NCBI GenBank assembly: GCA_964016985.1
Contig: OZ024826.1
Coordinates: forward strand, 39,659,070 to 39,723,069
Source: Anodontia alba
Lineage: Eukaryota; Mollusca; Bivalvia; Lucinida; Lucinidae
Direction of reading: 5' to 3'
Length of the DNA: 64,000 nucleotides
In this document: piece by piece, positions 34,051 through 47,831 of the stretch
How the letters are laid out: the number at the start of each line of letters is the position of its first letter
How positions within the stretch are numbered: the first letter of the stretch is position 1
The notes under the pieces: generated by a model
Databases searched by the model: none
What the model was told of the DNA's origin: nothing
Seen by the model: only the letters and a program-made list of their open reading frames with translations
Translations under genes and position numbers: made by a program

Positions 34051-37000
34051 GCGAAGCTGAGTAGAAACGTGCATAGCGGAAAGCAAGAGCTAAAGCATCA
34101 CCACCAGAGCTTTCTTCCTCAGACCTCTCTTGTTCTATCTGCAACAGGCAGTTTAGAGCTAAGATTGGTCTCATCAGCGATCTTAGAACCCATAAATAAT
34201 AACACATCACACAGGTGATCAGGATTGGTCATTGTCGGTAATGACAGACGAACGATGATACAGTAAAACTGAGGTTTACAGAGGTATACATTATTTTTCT
34301 TATTTCTACTCAAAAACATAGATTGTGGGTACTCATTAGAACCGCTTTCGTGAGGCGGTTCTAACGAGTACCCACAATCTATGTTTTGAGCAGAAATTTG
34401 AAAAATATCAGAGTTTTATCTGAAAATTTTCATTTTTTTTAGTTGAAATTTTCTATATATTTGAATAGGCCTACTTTCGTAACGATTGGTGGCAAGTAGT
34501 GGGCAGCTAGTCGGCAACTCCATTTGGAGACAATTTGCATGGAATGTCAAAACCTGATTTCTGGGAAAATAAGAACATATTTCAAAATGCGTATGCTGGA
34601 ATTTTACCTAGAGTGCTAAGCGTTAAGGCTGGTTACTTAACTCAAGCTTGTATTTTGTTTGCAGGAGATTATTTCATACAATACCGCCCTGTTTGAAAAT
34701 GTTGGCTTTGGAGAGATATCTGATCCCCCACCTAGAACTGACAGAAGAAATGCCATTATCAATGAACTAAAGAACTCTGACGCCGATGTCATCTGCTTAC
34801 AAGAGGTAAATAAAAACAAAGACAATTCTTAACCCTAAAAACAAAGACAATTCTTAACCCTAAAAATGCTGATCAGAACTGCAGCGGAAGAAATTTTATT
34901 TTATTTTATTTTATTTTTTTGTATTTGTTTTGGAGCATGACGTTCCATGTAAATGGTATCGCTAGCAGCAATTCACATAAAATGCCAAGTCTTATTGTTT
35001 CTGAAAAATGATATGAAAAAAATCGCCTGTTACCATTTTGATGAGCGCTTTAAAGGTTAAATGAAAATACATTGTTTTTACCACTCTCTCGGTTGATTCA
35101 CAAATTGACAATATTTTCCCCCAGAACATAGGTTTTGACATTTTATGGAAAATGTTTCTACAGACAATTTGCATGATACGCCAGAGCGTATTTTCTGGTA
35201 AAAATAAGAATGAGTTTTTTTCAGCGTGCTAAGCGTTTATATAAATTCTGCTTTTGTGTTATGTCGAACAATCATTACCGATGAAAATATTAAAAACTGT
35301 AATTTGAATTTGAATCCATAACACTTATAGAACACGAAATCAAGATGATTCTGAAAACATTTCCTGCAGGTAATTTAACCCTTTCATCCCTGTTTTCTGA
35401 AGTGGACTCAACAGTTCTTGACTTTGGATGAGTCCATGAGTCCATTATCTCAAAAAAAAACGAAGTCGCATGGTCAAAAAATCGAAAAATAAATTCCACA
35501 CCAACAGTGATCAAAAAAAAAAAAAAAAAAAAAAAAAGGAAAGGGCAAACAGCGTAGATCCTGATGAGCCATCATGTGTGGATCTACATGGTTTGCAAAG
35601 CCCTTTGTCTGGTCTGTAGAGTTGAGAGGTTTCAAAGCATCCGATCCAGGTAGAAAGAGTTAAGGAGTGTTGCAAGGCATTTTGCCTCAGTGATTGTTCC
35701 CTTCATGTATACGCACCAAGCCATTAACTCTTACAGTCCCAAATTCTGACATCGACTCTTCAGTCTCTGAATTTGGACAGATTCGTTATTGCAAAAAGAG
35801 GTTTCAGTCAAACATCAATGACAACATGGCAAACAGTGTAGGTTCTGATGAGACGGTTCCTTAGCTGTCCAACGCATTAATGATTGTTCATATGCAGGAA
35901 TTCTCGTACTACAGGTACTAATCCGCACCAATCGGTCCCTTCTGTGACGTCACAGCCTGTCGCTAGTTCAGAACAGAAAGTCTAAAGTAATTGGTTAATG
36001 TGCACTACCCAATAGCTATAGATTTTCTGTTAATTAACAAGCATTAATGCGTTTTGAAAATTATTCCGGCTGCCGTGCCACAATGCGTCTGATCCTTAAG
36101 GGGAATTGATACATTTGATAGACTTTTCACCATATCTGCCAAGGGAGGCAACTTATGTGTCTTATGTGACTTCCTGTTTGCTGTACAACACTCCAGCCCC
36201 CTTCTGAAAAGGGTCTAGTCAACATGGAAAGAATTTGTCTCTCCCCTTCTTTAGAGTAGCTCTCTTTTCAGATGAGACGGAAACATTACTGACAGACAAT
36301 AATACCCTTGAAAGTGAATCATTTCCCCATATTTGCATTCTCTGTGCATTTACAGAACAGAAAAAAACTATAATTTACTGTTGGGATGTAATACTGTTCA
36401 TACTTCAATGAATACATTGACTCACGCGACTTCATATGATAATTAAGTGACGTCAAAATAAGCCAATATGACAGAACGAATGTGACGTTATGACGTCAAC
36501 GACTGCATGCAATTGCTCTCTTGTTTCAATTTTAACCCTCGAACCAGAATTTGTCGTCAAATAATGGAAGGAAAGTACATGTAATATAATTAATGTTAGT
36601 GACACAGCTACTTCCAAGCGGGCACATGCCGTTTATACTTTGCCTCAACGTCAATGCAACATCATGATGTTACGTCAGCGTTGAGGCGACGTTAAGCAAT
36701 GTGCTCCCACCCCCTTAGTTGATTTTATCTGTTTCAGGTTTGGTTTGGAGAAGATATCAATGAAATAATACAAGAACTAAATTCTAAATACCCTTATTCG
36801 TTTTCCCCACTGCACAACAGAAATGGCGATCTTCCAAACGGTGGAGTGGACAACCAAGCTGCATGCGACAACAACTGGTTTGAGGCCAAACTGTTCGAAG
36901 GATTTCTGTCTTGTGCAACTACAAACTGTCCCATGATCGAGTCGATAAGTGAAGCTGTCGACTGTCTCTTCCAGAACTGCGTCGTTCGCTTCTTTCTCTT

Positions 37001-39992
37001 ATCACAAGAATGTTGGAGTTGTATTATTTTATCAGGATCAAACATAGAGCAGACCAGGCAAAGGTTTGTTTATTATAAAGCATTTTAGCCATGCATTGAG
37101 AATACTTGTAAAGCTTTCTCATAGTTAATTTTACGTGTCTGACCAGCAATGTTTCTTCGTCACCAGCATACGGCGTTTACGTTTCACAGCTAATCCATTC
37201 TGCTAGAGCCTGCTCTAAATATCTGGGCCCAGTTGTTCAAAGCATCGTTAGCTTAACGAGCTCGTTAGTGGTAAAAATATTAACTGCTCTAGTAAGTACA
37301 GTATCTAATTCACAGTTATTTTTGCTGAAAAAAAATGTGAGTAGCTTTTGCAAATGCAAAAGCTACTCACATTTTTTCAGCAAAAATATTAGCGGATATA
37401 CCATATTTAATGATACAAGTTTTACGATACTTTAACTAGTTAACGACATCGTTAGTTTCGAACAACTGGACCCAGACCTTTATCGAACGAGAAAGGCTGC
37501 TCTCTACAGGACTGCAGACCTAGGGGTATCAAAGAACTAAGCTGGTGTCAACACTTAACCCATTGTATACTGAATAGACTCTCCTACTATATATATTGGA
37601 AGAGTCCAATTTCAATTTTAGGTACGTCCGGCTATGATATTTACATATTTCTAGAGAAAAAATGGCTAAACTATTTGCAAACAGTGAGGACCCTGATCAG
37701 ACGCGCGTTCTGCGGCGTCTGATCTGGGTCTGCACTGTTTGCCAATTATCCTCTTACAGGTCTCCCGACTACAAGGGATTAAGAAGTTCTTGGGGAGGCA
37801 TCATTACAAAAACACGCCTATTTAAATGTTTAGAAAATTTCACCTAAACAAAAACTGAAAATTTTCAAATAAAAGAAAACCCTGATATTTTTCATACTTC
37901 TGCTCAAAACATACATTGTGTGTACTCATTAGAACCGCCTCACTGAGACGGCTCTAACGAGTACCCACAATCTATGTTTTTGAGCAGAAATAAGAAAAAA
38001 AAATGTATACCCATGTAAATCCCAGTTTTACTATATAAAAATGGGGTTTAAGGGGATCAAAATTATATAGACATGTTTTCGTGATGCATGACCTTGTCAA
38101 TAACTACAATGAGGCTGTTTCCAGATTTATGTCTAATATTTTTGCAAGAGCCAAGCCATAAACAGACTTTTCAAAACCTGGACATTACTAGTCCCGTATT
38201 TTCCTATATCAATGTCCAGACTAACAGGCACGGTTGGTGAAGGATGGTTGCCAAGTAATATTTACGATTCATCCCATTTATTTTGGGTCCATGTCTATCT
38301 GTCTGAAAATTTTGTCTTTGTGTATGATTTTCCGAAATACGATTTTGGTATGTTGATTTCGACTCATTGTAACATAATTCTACTTGGTAATTTGAGCTAT
38401 GTCGTGGGTGAGGGAGTAGTGGGGCAGGTCTGAGAGGGCGCTTGGTATTTTTGGGATGAAAACTTTTTGACGCTGATAAGCCTAGGTAGCCTTAAATAAC
38501 AGTGATATCCCTCTCTTTGTATGTTATTGCAAATTGTACATTTTCTTGTTTCATGTTGTACATGTTTTTGTTTCTTTTTTCAAACCCGGGAACCAGTCAA
38601 AGCGGTACAACTTAACCTATACGTATTGTTCTTTTTATGCCAACAAACCAGTTACATGCTGTTTTTCTGTAAATTGTTTTTCTATAAATGTGGATTTTGC
38701 GTGCTAACGAAACACATTTTATGATTTTGAAACTATAAATAAAAATCTAACCTTGTCCGGTGACTCGAAGCTTTTTGTTTCCACAGCACGAAAACATGCC
38801 TATATAATTTTGACCACCTTAAACCTCACTTTTATATACATGTAGTAAAACTGGGGTTTACAGGCTAAAACATAGATTATGGGTACTCGTTAGAACTGCC
38901 TCGCCGAGGCGGTTCTAACGAGTACCCACAATCCATGTGATTGTGGGTACTCGCGCCTCGCCGAAGCGGTTCTAACGAGTATTTCAATCTATGTTTTGAG
39001 CAGAAATATGAAAATTATCACAGTTTTATCTGAAAATTTTCAGTTTTGGTGGTGCAATTTTCTTCATATTTGAATAGGCGTGTTTACGTAATGAGCTGTA
39101 TTACCTCAAATTGAAAATTGAAACCTGCGCTGTGTGCAGAAGTGCCATTTTGCCCTGGATCCCTGTACTTAATGACGAGCGCTAACAGGAGCAGGGGTCC
39201 AGGGCAAAACACTTGTGAGTGCACTTCGGAACGCAGCCCAGCTGTCAGGACACCAAAGCTTTTTGTTTGATTTGGGCTTATCGTCGCTTTCAACAATCTT
39301 TCAGTCATATCGCGACGGTGTCTGGATGGGGCAGGGAGCTCAATGCTCACTTTAAGAGTGCTGCCTCACTGAAATATCACGCCCCAGACACGTTGACATG
39401 ATATTCCACCCAGTGAAATTATACTGACACTGAGCTGACCAGTTCTGATTCCTAGCTCTACTTTCTTAATGCTGAGCGCCAAGCGAAAGAGCAGCTAGTA
39501 CCAATTTTAAAGTCTATGACCCGGCCGGAGACCGAACCCGCAACCTCCCGGTCACAAAGCAGACGCTCTACCACTGAGCCACTGTGCCGGTGTCCAGACA
39601 AGGTTATAGTTTCACCTATGCATGACTTTATTATGTTTTTCATTAAACTGACCAGGGCGACTGTGTGTTCCAGATATGGTGTTTGTTTTTTTTTTCAACC
39701 AAAACTACTGATATTTTATTTTAACGCTCCACGACAACATATGTTGTGGGTACCCACTAGAAGCACTCAGCGAGGCACTTCTGATGAGTACCTACAGCAC
39801 AACAGCACCTCTTTTTGTAGTGAATTCATAAAAACAATATCACGCGGATACCTCCCCTTATCTGGGCCTATGCGCTTTGCGTTCCAGTACCTTATAAGCC
39901 ACAAAATAATATTACAGAAATAATCATTTATTACAGCAGTGAAAGCACAAATAAGGACTATTCTGTATTTATAAACACTGTAAGTCTCTCTC

Positions 39993-40024
<32 letters not shown>

Positions 40025-41576
40025 GTATTTATAATTTATATATTATTGTTGTAGATGCGGAAGGCAAAGTGGTCAAAGTTCTTACACAAATATGAATAAC
40101 CCAGGTCTATTGCTCTTGAGTAAGACACAAATGCGTGACCGAAAATATGTTGAATTTCACCGATTTAGCAGAGAGATTAAGGTTAATGGGTACTTACAAG
40201 CAGAGGTAAAACACGTTTGTATTGTTTTCACTGATTCACCAGGGAGGTTATAATTAGAGGGCACCTACGAATTTAGGTAAGAATATGTTTACATTGAAAT
40301 TCACTGATTTACCAGAGCGTTCTAAATTAGAACGTTCCTGCGAGCTGAGGTGAGAATAAGTTTGCATCAACAGATTTACCTAAAAGTTCGAAGTTAGTGG
40401 GTACCTACGAGCTAGGTAAGAACAAGTTTACACATTGACCTTCAATGGTTTATTAGGGTGTTAATAGTTAGCGGGTACCTACAAGCTGAGGTAATAACAA
40501 GTTTACATTGACCTTCACTGATTTACCAGAGAGTTCATAGTGAGTAGGTACCTACGAGAACAAGTTTACGTTGACCTTCACTGATTTACCAGGGAGTTCA
40601 TAGTAAGTGGGTTCCTACAAGCTGAGGTAAGAACACGTTTACATTGACCTTCACTGACGTTAGTTGGTTCCTACAAGCTGAGGTAAGAACAAGTTCACAT
40701 TGACATTCACTGATTTACCAGATAGTTCATAGTGAGTGGGTACCTACGAGCTGAGGCAAAAACAAGTTTACATCAACTGATTTACCTGAGGGCTCAAAGT
40801 TAGTGGGTACCTACGAGCTGAGGTGAGAACAATACATTGACCTTCAATGATTTACTAGGGAGTCACTAGTTAGCGGGCACCTACAAGCTGAGGTAATAAC
40901 AAGTTTACATTGACCTTCACTGATTTACCAGAGGGTTCATAGTTAGCGGGTTCCTACAAGCTGAGGTTAGAAAAAGTTGACATTTACCAGAGACTGATTT
41001 ACCAGAGAGTTCATAGTGAGTAGGTACCTACGAGAACAAGTTTACGTTGACCGTCACTGATTTACCAGAGAGTTCATAGTAAGTGGGTTCCTACAAGCTG
41101 AGGTAAGAACAAGTTTACATTGACCTTCACTGATTTACCAGAGAGTTCATAGTGAGTGGGTACCTACGAGCTGAGGTAAGAACAAGTTAACGTTGACCTT
41201 CAATGATATACCAGGGAGTTTATAGTAAGTGGGTACCTACGAACTGAGGTAAGAACAGATTTACGTTGACCTTCACTGATTTACTTGAGAGTTCAAAAGT
41301 AATGGGTACTTACGAGCTGAGATAAGGACAAATTTACTTTGACCTTCATCGATTTACTTGAAAGTTTAAGTTAATGGATACTTAAGAGCTGAGGTAAGAA
41401 CAAACTTACTTTGATCTTCACTGATTTACTTGAGAGTTCAGTTAATGGGGGAAAGAACTACAAATTTGGTGACGAGATAAGGTTAAGATCCCATTTTATA
41501 GATATTCACCTTTTAGATCGCCCAGATTCGTATGTCCTGTGAAAATTGTATGTAAGAAGCACTGTGTGCTGACCCA

Positions 41577-41626
<50 letters not shown>

Positions 41627-42500
41627 TTATGATTTTGAAACCCTTCATATGACGTCCAATATAGTAAAAAGTCATAAGTGATAATGAACTGAAGTAGGAA
41701 GTAGTCTAACTTTTATGAACTGAAGTTGTCTAACTTTGTTGTTTATAAGCCGGCCTCGGTGGCTCAGTTGGATGCGCGTCAGACTGGAGACCAGGAGAGC
41801 GCGGGTTCGATACCCGCCGAGGTCGGCAGCATTCTTTCTTGGAGACTGACCATGAAATATTTTCAACGGTCATTCTCTCCCTTCAGCTGATTCAAGAAGG
41901 ACAGTTGTCAGTTTCTGGCGAAAGAATGTGCACAATACTGGTTAACCGCTTAGAGGATTAAGCCTGCCCAGTAAACGTGTGGTTAGGTAAACTGACCGTG
42001 CTCGACATGACTCTAGCGGGTTGACTGGGCCGTAAAACCTCAACACAAACATATTGATGTTCTAGTTCACATCTAGCGGATCGATACATTATTTAGCGGC
42101 AACAGGACTCCGATTGTTTAGAGTAAATACGGTAAATGTCAAAGGCTTCTATTGAATTTTCTTTTACATCCAGGTTGAAGATATTGGAAGGGTTGGCTGC
42201 ACCCATACTACCGTCTATCTTACTGGATCTTCTTACATAGAAAGTAAGTTTTTTTGTATCCATTTGTTTTTTTAACGTTTAGCACTGTAGGTATATTTTC
42301 AACAGACGATATTTTTCAGTATTTTAATATTTTTTTCCAGAAAGCAGAAATTAAAAGACAATTTGCATACAAATGTCAAATCTTGCTTTCTTGGAAAAAT
42401 AAGAAAAAATATCGTTTATTTGTCGTCTGCTGAATTAGCCCAGAGTGTTGTAAAGGTTAAACAGGTTCAGACAGTGTCAGCGTATTGTTAAATCAGTTAC

Positions 42501-42538
<38 letters not shown>

Positions 42539-43772
42539 TCGATACATGATATTCGTTATTCACATATTATGTTGTAACAGATGGGCTATTTGACCTGGGC
42601 TGTGTTCAGAAGTGCAAAGCGATAGCAAATTGTTCTGCCCTAGCTCCCTGTAGCTAATGACGGGCGCCAACAGCAGCAGGTATCCAGGGCAAAATACTTG
42701 TGAGAATTTGGCTCATTTGAACGCAGCCCAGGCGAATTGGTGGCTTACCAAGGAGGATCTCTCTGAGCTGACGTATTGCCCTCTTCTAACAGGAATGATC
42801 CACTTATTTGGGAAGGGATTCCTATACCTGGAACAAATTTTGTTCTGATTCTGCCTGAGTAGCCCAGTAAGCATTCTACATAAATCTGTAGCGGGCCGTT
42901 ATCGGCCCGTCAGCTACCCTGACGGGCCGATACTACCCTGACGGGCCGATAACGGCCCGCTGTAGATTTATAAAGAATGCTAGTTGGGAACATTTCTAAA
43001 CTAAATACCTGTCTGTTCAAACAGTACAGATCCTAAGATCCTAATGTGACGGCTCGTAATGAGTCGTCTCATCAGGATCTACATCGTTTACCATTCTGTT
43101 TCGATTTTTGAAGTCTCAATCTGCAAAAATGGAAAAATCCAAATTCAGTAATTGAAAAATCCATTTCATGAACTCAGGGATGGAAGGGTAAATGAAGTCT
43201 GTTGGTGCAAAGGTGTTCTTTATATGAGCCATAACGTCAGGAAATCTACCTGATATTGTATTTTCATGGTCTTATGGCATCTGCAAAAACGGTGAGGAAG
43301 CACAGCTGATCTGAGTGTTGTTCACATATCCATTACGAAAACACGCCTATTCAAATATATTGAAAATTTCACCATCAAAAACTGAAAGTTTTCAGACAAA
43401 ATTCTGATATTTTCATATTTTTGCTCAAAAACATAGATTATGGGTACTCGTTAGAACCGCCTCGCCGAGGCGGTTCTAACGGGAACCCACAATCTATGTT
43501 TTTGAGCAGAAATTAGAACAATAATGTATACCCCTGTAAACCCCAGTTTTACTATACAACAATGGGATTTAAGGGGTTCAAAATTATATAGGTACATGTA
43601 TGTTTTTGTGATGATATTTCACTTAGTGATCTATACAGTAAAGCAGCGGACCAGAGGAGTTCGGCCCGGTGCGTCTTAGTCTAATAATCATCGGTGGTAT
43701 AATCCAATTAGTGTCTTGGTTTAAACATATTTTATTTCCCCAAGTATACATGGGTACAGACATAATGTTGTG

Positions 43773-43805
<33 letters not shown>

Positions 43806-46560
43806 ATAATAAAGGGTCAGAACGAAAGCAATGATACTTATTTAGTTCTTCTTAATAATAGCAATTAACAACTGTAAAAAGAAGGCATAGATCGTGTACA
43901 AGTGATACTCTAAATTATGGAATTGTATCTTAGTAATTGTTCAGATGCATGGAAGATCTTGTGGAGCTTGAATTGTGTTTCTAGTATAATCCTGGTATTT
44001 GTTAGACTTATATTTGTTTTTAGTTGAACTGCTTCTGAATCCCTTTAATGGCATTAAAAACTACGTGACACAAGGTCAGAATGAAATACGACAACTAGTA
44101 GAAGCATTTTCCGATGCAAGAGAAGTGTTTCTGATCGGTGATGTGAATGTTGGGCCAGCATTTCCTCCTAATGTAACTGCTATACAACCAGGTGACTCTT
44201 TTTGTTCTTTTTTGCTCTCTCACACAAGACATATGACTAGTGTAGGTACATGACATTAAACCTGTATCCACTATATATGCATATGCATGTTTATTTAAGT
44301 GAAGCCTACCCAACCCTACGCGCCCCATCACCGTTTGCGAAAAACAAGTAGAAACACTACTGAAAATGACATTATCATCATTTTGTCATTATTAGCTTCA
44401 TAATTGTGATCAGTTTATTTATCTTTATTTAAAGTTGGGCCAGCGCAATGACAAAAACCTACAGTAAGACTTGTACGACCAGCAAAGACTCAGATCAGCC
44501 TTCGCATCTGTGCAGTCTGATCAGAGTCTTCGCTGATTGCGTGTGCTTTCTACAGCCTCCAGGTTATCAAATAAGGGATAAATGATAAACGGTCTCATAG
44601 TGGGTGGATGTATAGGATGACCTGAGTCTTTGCTGGTCATACGGGTCTTATTGTAGGTTTTGTCGTGCGCTGGCTCATTTAATAAACACTTTGTTTTGAC
44701 ACCAAGTCAAACAAGATTGATTCAGTTGCATTTGTACACAATTAGCAATATCCCCGTCACTCTTACCTGATATTTAATGCCAGTGTGTGTATTTTAGTCA
44801 AAAAGTCCGAATAGGGGTCCTCTACCTCACCTTTGAAACATCAAAATGAGCATCGCGGCGTTTTCTATATGTATAGATATTTATGCTATATTGACAAATG
44901 CCTTCATCACGAAAACATACCTATACAACTTTGACCCCCTTAAACCCCACTTTTATATAGTAAAACTGGGGTTTACAGGGGTATACATTATTTTTCTTAT
45001 TTCTGCCCAAAACATAGATTGTGGGTACTCGTTAGAACCGCCTCGCCGAGGCGGTTCTAACGAGTACCCACACTCTATGTTTTGAGCAGAAATATGAAAA
45101 ATATCAGAGTTTTTTTATCTGAAAATTTTCAGTTTTTGGAGGTGAAATTTTCTATATATTTGAATAGGCATGTTTTCGTAATGCCAGTCACAGTCTCTAC
45201 AAGCATGCACGTTCTGCAGAACACCTGAAAACGTCTACATTGTCTACACTGTCCGACAAGGAGTACTCTACCTCATTTGTGAAACATCACAGTAGGCATC
45301 ACTTCATTTTCTATATCTTCAGATATCTCATCACGAAAACATACCTGTATAATTTTGACCCCCTTAAACCCCATTTTTATATAGTAAAACTGGGGTTTAC
45401 AGGGGTATACATTATTTTTCTTATTTCTGCTCAAAACCATAGATTGTGGGTACTCGTTAGAACCGCCTCAGCGAGGCGGTTCTAACGAATACCCACAATC
45501 TATGTTTTGAGCAGAAATGTGAAAAATATCAGAGCTTTTTATCTGAAAATTTTCAGTTTTTGGAGCTGAAATTTTCTATATATTTGAATAGGCGTGTTTT
45601 CATAATGATACTATATTGTTAAACGGCATCCTGATACAATCTCTACAAGTGTGTGCGTTCTATAGAACACTTAAATATCTATAATGTCAACACCGTCCAC
45701 ATAAGGACACTCAACCTCATCTGTGAAACATCACAATGAGCACGATATCTAAGCTATATTTTCAAACGCCTGCCAGAGACAATCTCTACAAGTATGCTCG
45801 TCTTAAATGTCTACAGTATGGGGCCCTTCAACATCTTCTGTGAAACATTATTCTGTGTAAGCATCACTGCGTTTTCTATTTCTTCCGATATCAATGATAT
45901 ATTGTTAAACGTCTTCCAGACACAGTCTGTGCAAATGTATACGTTCGCAGAACACCTGAACATGTCTAAAATGTCTACCATATCCGTGTAAGGGTACTAT
46001 ACCTCATCTGTGAAACATCGCGGTGAGTATTACTGCATTTTGTTTTTCAGGGCCCAGTTGTTCAAAACTAACGATGACGTTAGTTAACGTATCGTTAAAA
46101 CTTTGATAATTAAATATGGCATATATGCTAATATTTTTGCTGAAAAAGTACATGTGAACTAAATATTGTACTTACTAGAACAGTTAATATTTTGTATACA
46201 TTTAGCATCAATGCACTCTCTTTTTCTTCAGATATTTATGCTGTATTAACAAACGCTTTCCAGACACAGTCTCTGCAAGTGTGCACGTTCTGTAGAACAC
46301 CTGAAAATGTCTACAATGGGCCAGAGGAAGACAGTCTGGTTATAGATCACATATTTTACAATGGATACACCATTAATGTAAGTACCGTTTTACCTTCTGC
46401 TTGGATCGTTTTTTCTAAGCCACACTATGTATCTCGAGTCCCTCCGCGATAAGACATTTACTTGGCCGTCGCGGAATTATGGAGTAGCTATTTAAGTTAG
46501 TAAACTAACAAGTGATCATCTATATTGATATTACAGCTTGTTTTCTGCTGTCCTTTAAGG

Positions 46561-46599
<39 letters not shown>

Positions 46600-47428
46600 G
46601 ACTACCGTGGTCTCGATACAGCAAAGGTTTCACTATTATCAGTCTTAGTGGTAACTACACGCCAGTTGAGACAGGCAGAAAACAATCTTCTGTATTTTCA
46701 CGTGTTACATGAATCTGAACAATATTCCAACAGCCGTGTCTACCAACTTTTCTCAACAACCCCCTCTCTCTTTCTAAACTTTTTCTCTTTTACTAATCTT
46801 TTAAAGAGATAGGTTTTGAATTTGTCATTTCAAATGATAACGTATTTAAAATAGTCATGTGCTATATATATTTGTCAGTATATATGTATTTATGACATTT
46901 AAACACATGTTTAGTCTAAAAAAAAAAAAAAAAAAAAAAAACTAACAAGTGATCAAAGAGTCCCCAGAAAGGCTTCAAGATCCACGTTAGTCCATCACGA
47001 GAACACGCCTATATAATATTGACCCCCATAAACCCCACTTTTATATAGTAAAACTAGGGTTTACCCACAATCTATGTTTTGAGCAGAAATATGAAAAATA
47101 TCAGAGTTTTTACGTGAAAACTTTCACTTTTTGGCCGTGAAATTTTCTATATATTTGAATAGGCGTGTTTTCGTAATGTGGAGCTAGCAAACATTCTATA
47201 TTTTTGCCAGTTTTGATACAGTTCTTAGGGGACAAGATACACTGGGTAGGTTTTGCGCCCTTTGTGACAGGGAATACAACATTCTTCCATGTTTTGACGA
47301 ATTTTTAGAATTAGAGAGGCTATTTTGGACATGATTATGAAGTTAATTCCGTTTAAAATACAGTGGTGGAGTATCCGTCCGTCCATTTATCTAATCAATT
47401 TTCATTAAGAAGCGTGTGAGAGAGAAAC

Positions 47429-47486
<58 letters not shown>

Positions 47487-47795
47487 CAAAAAACAAAAAA
47501 CATTAATCAAAGTATACTATATAATTTGTATAAAGGCAATTTATTAGTCCATCTAAGCATACAATAAGAAAATTGTCATGAGAGTTTTCAGACAACAGAA
47601 ATTGCAATGCGAATTGTAAATCATATATAGTTTTTTTGTTTGAAAAGGCCAGATCCCATTAAATGGTTGAAATCTACATGTATTAAGCAACCAATATTTG
47701 TTTTCCCATAGGCGCTTGCCTAACACAGGTTTGACTGTAGTTCACATAACAATTGCTGATTATGTATGAACATTTAAATTTCAAATGAACTCCCC

Positions 47796-47831
<36 letters not shown>

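Noticed and set aside
39515..39598. Possible functional tRNA gene
   Set aside because: Box-like segments are present but no complete cloverleaf with a matched acceptor stem was seen; a SINE head is more likely.
40225..41460. CRISPR-like array
   Set aside because: Units are contiguous 73-bp tandem repeats without unique spacers, in a eukaryotic intron.
41672..41866. Minus-strand frame repeated at 61208-61402
   Set aside because: It reads through the SINE head in reverse; repetition follows from the duplicated block.
44095..44331. Minus-strand frame over exon 6
   Set aside because: Shadow of the + strand exon, which has splice sites and family motifs.
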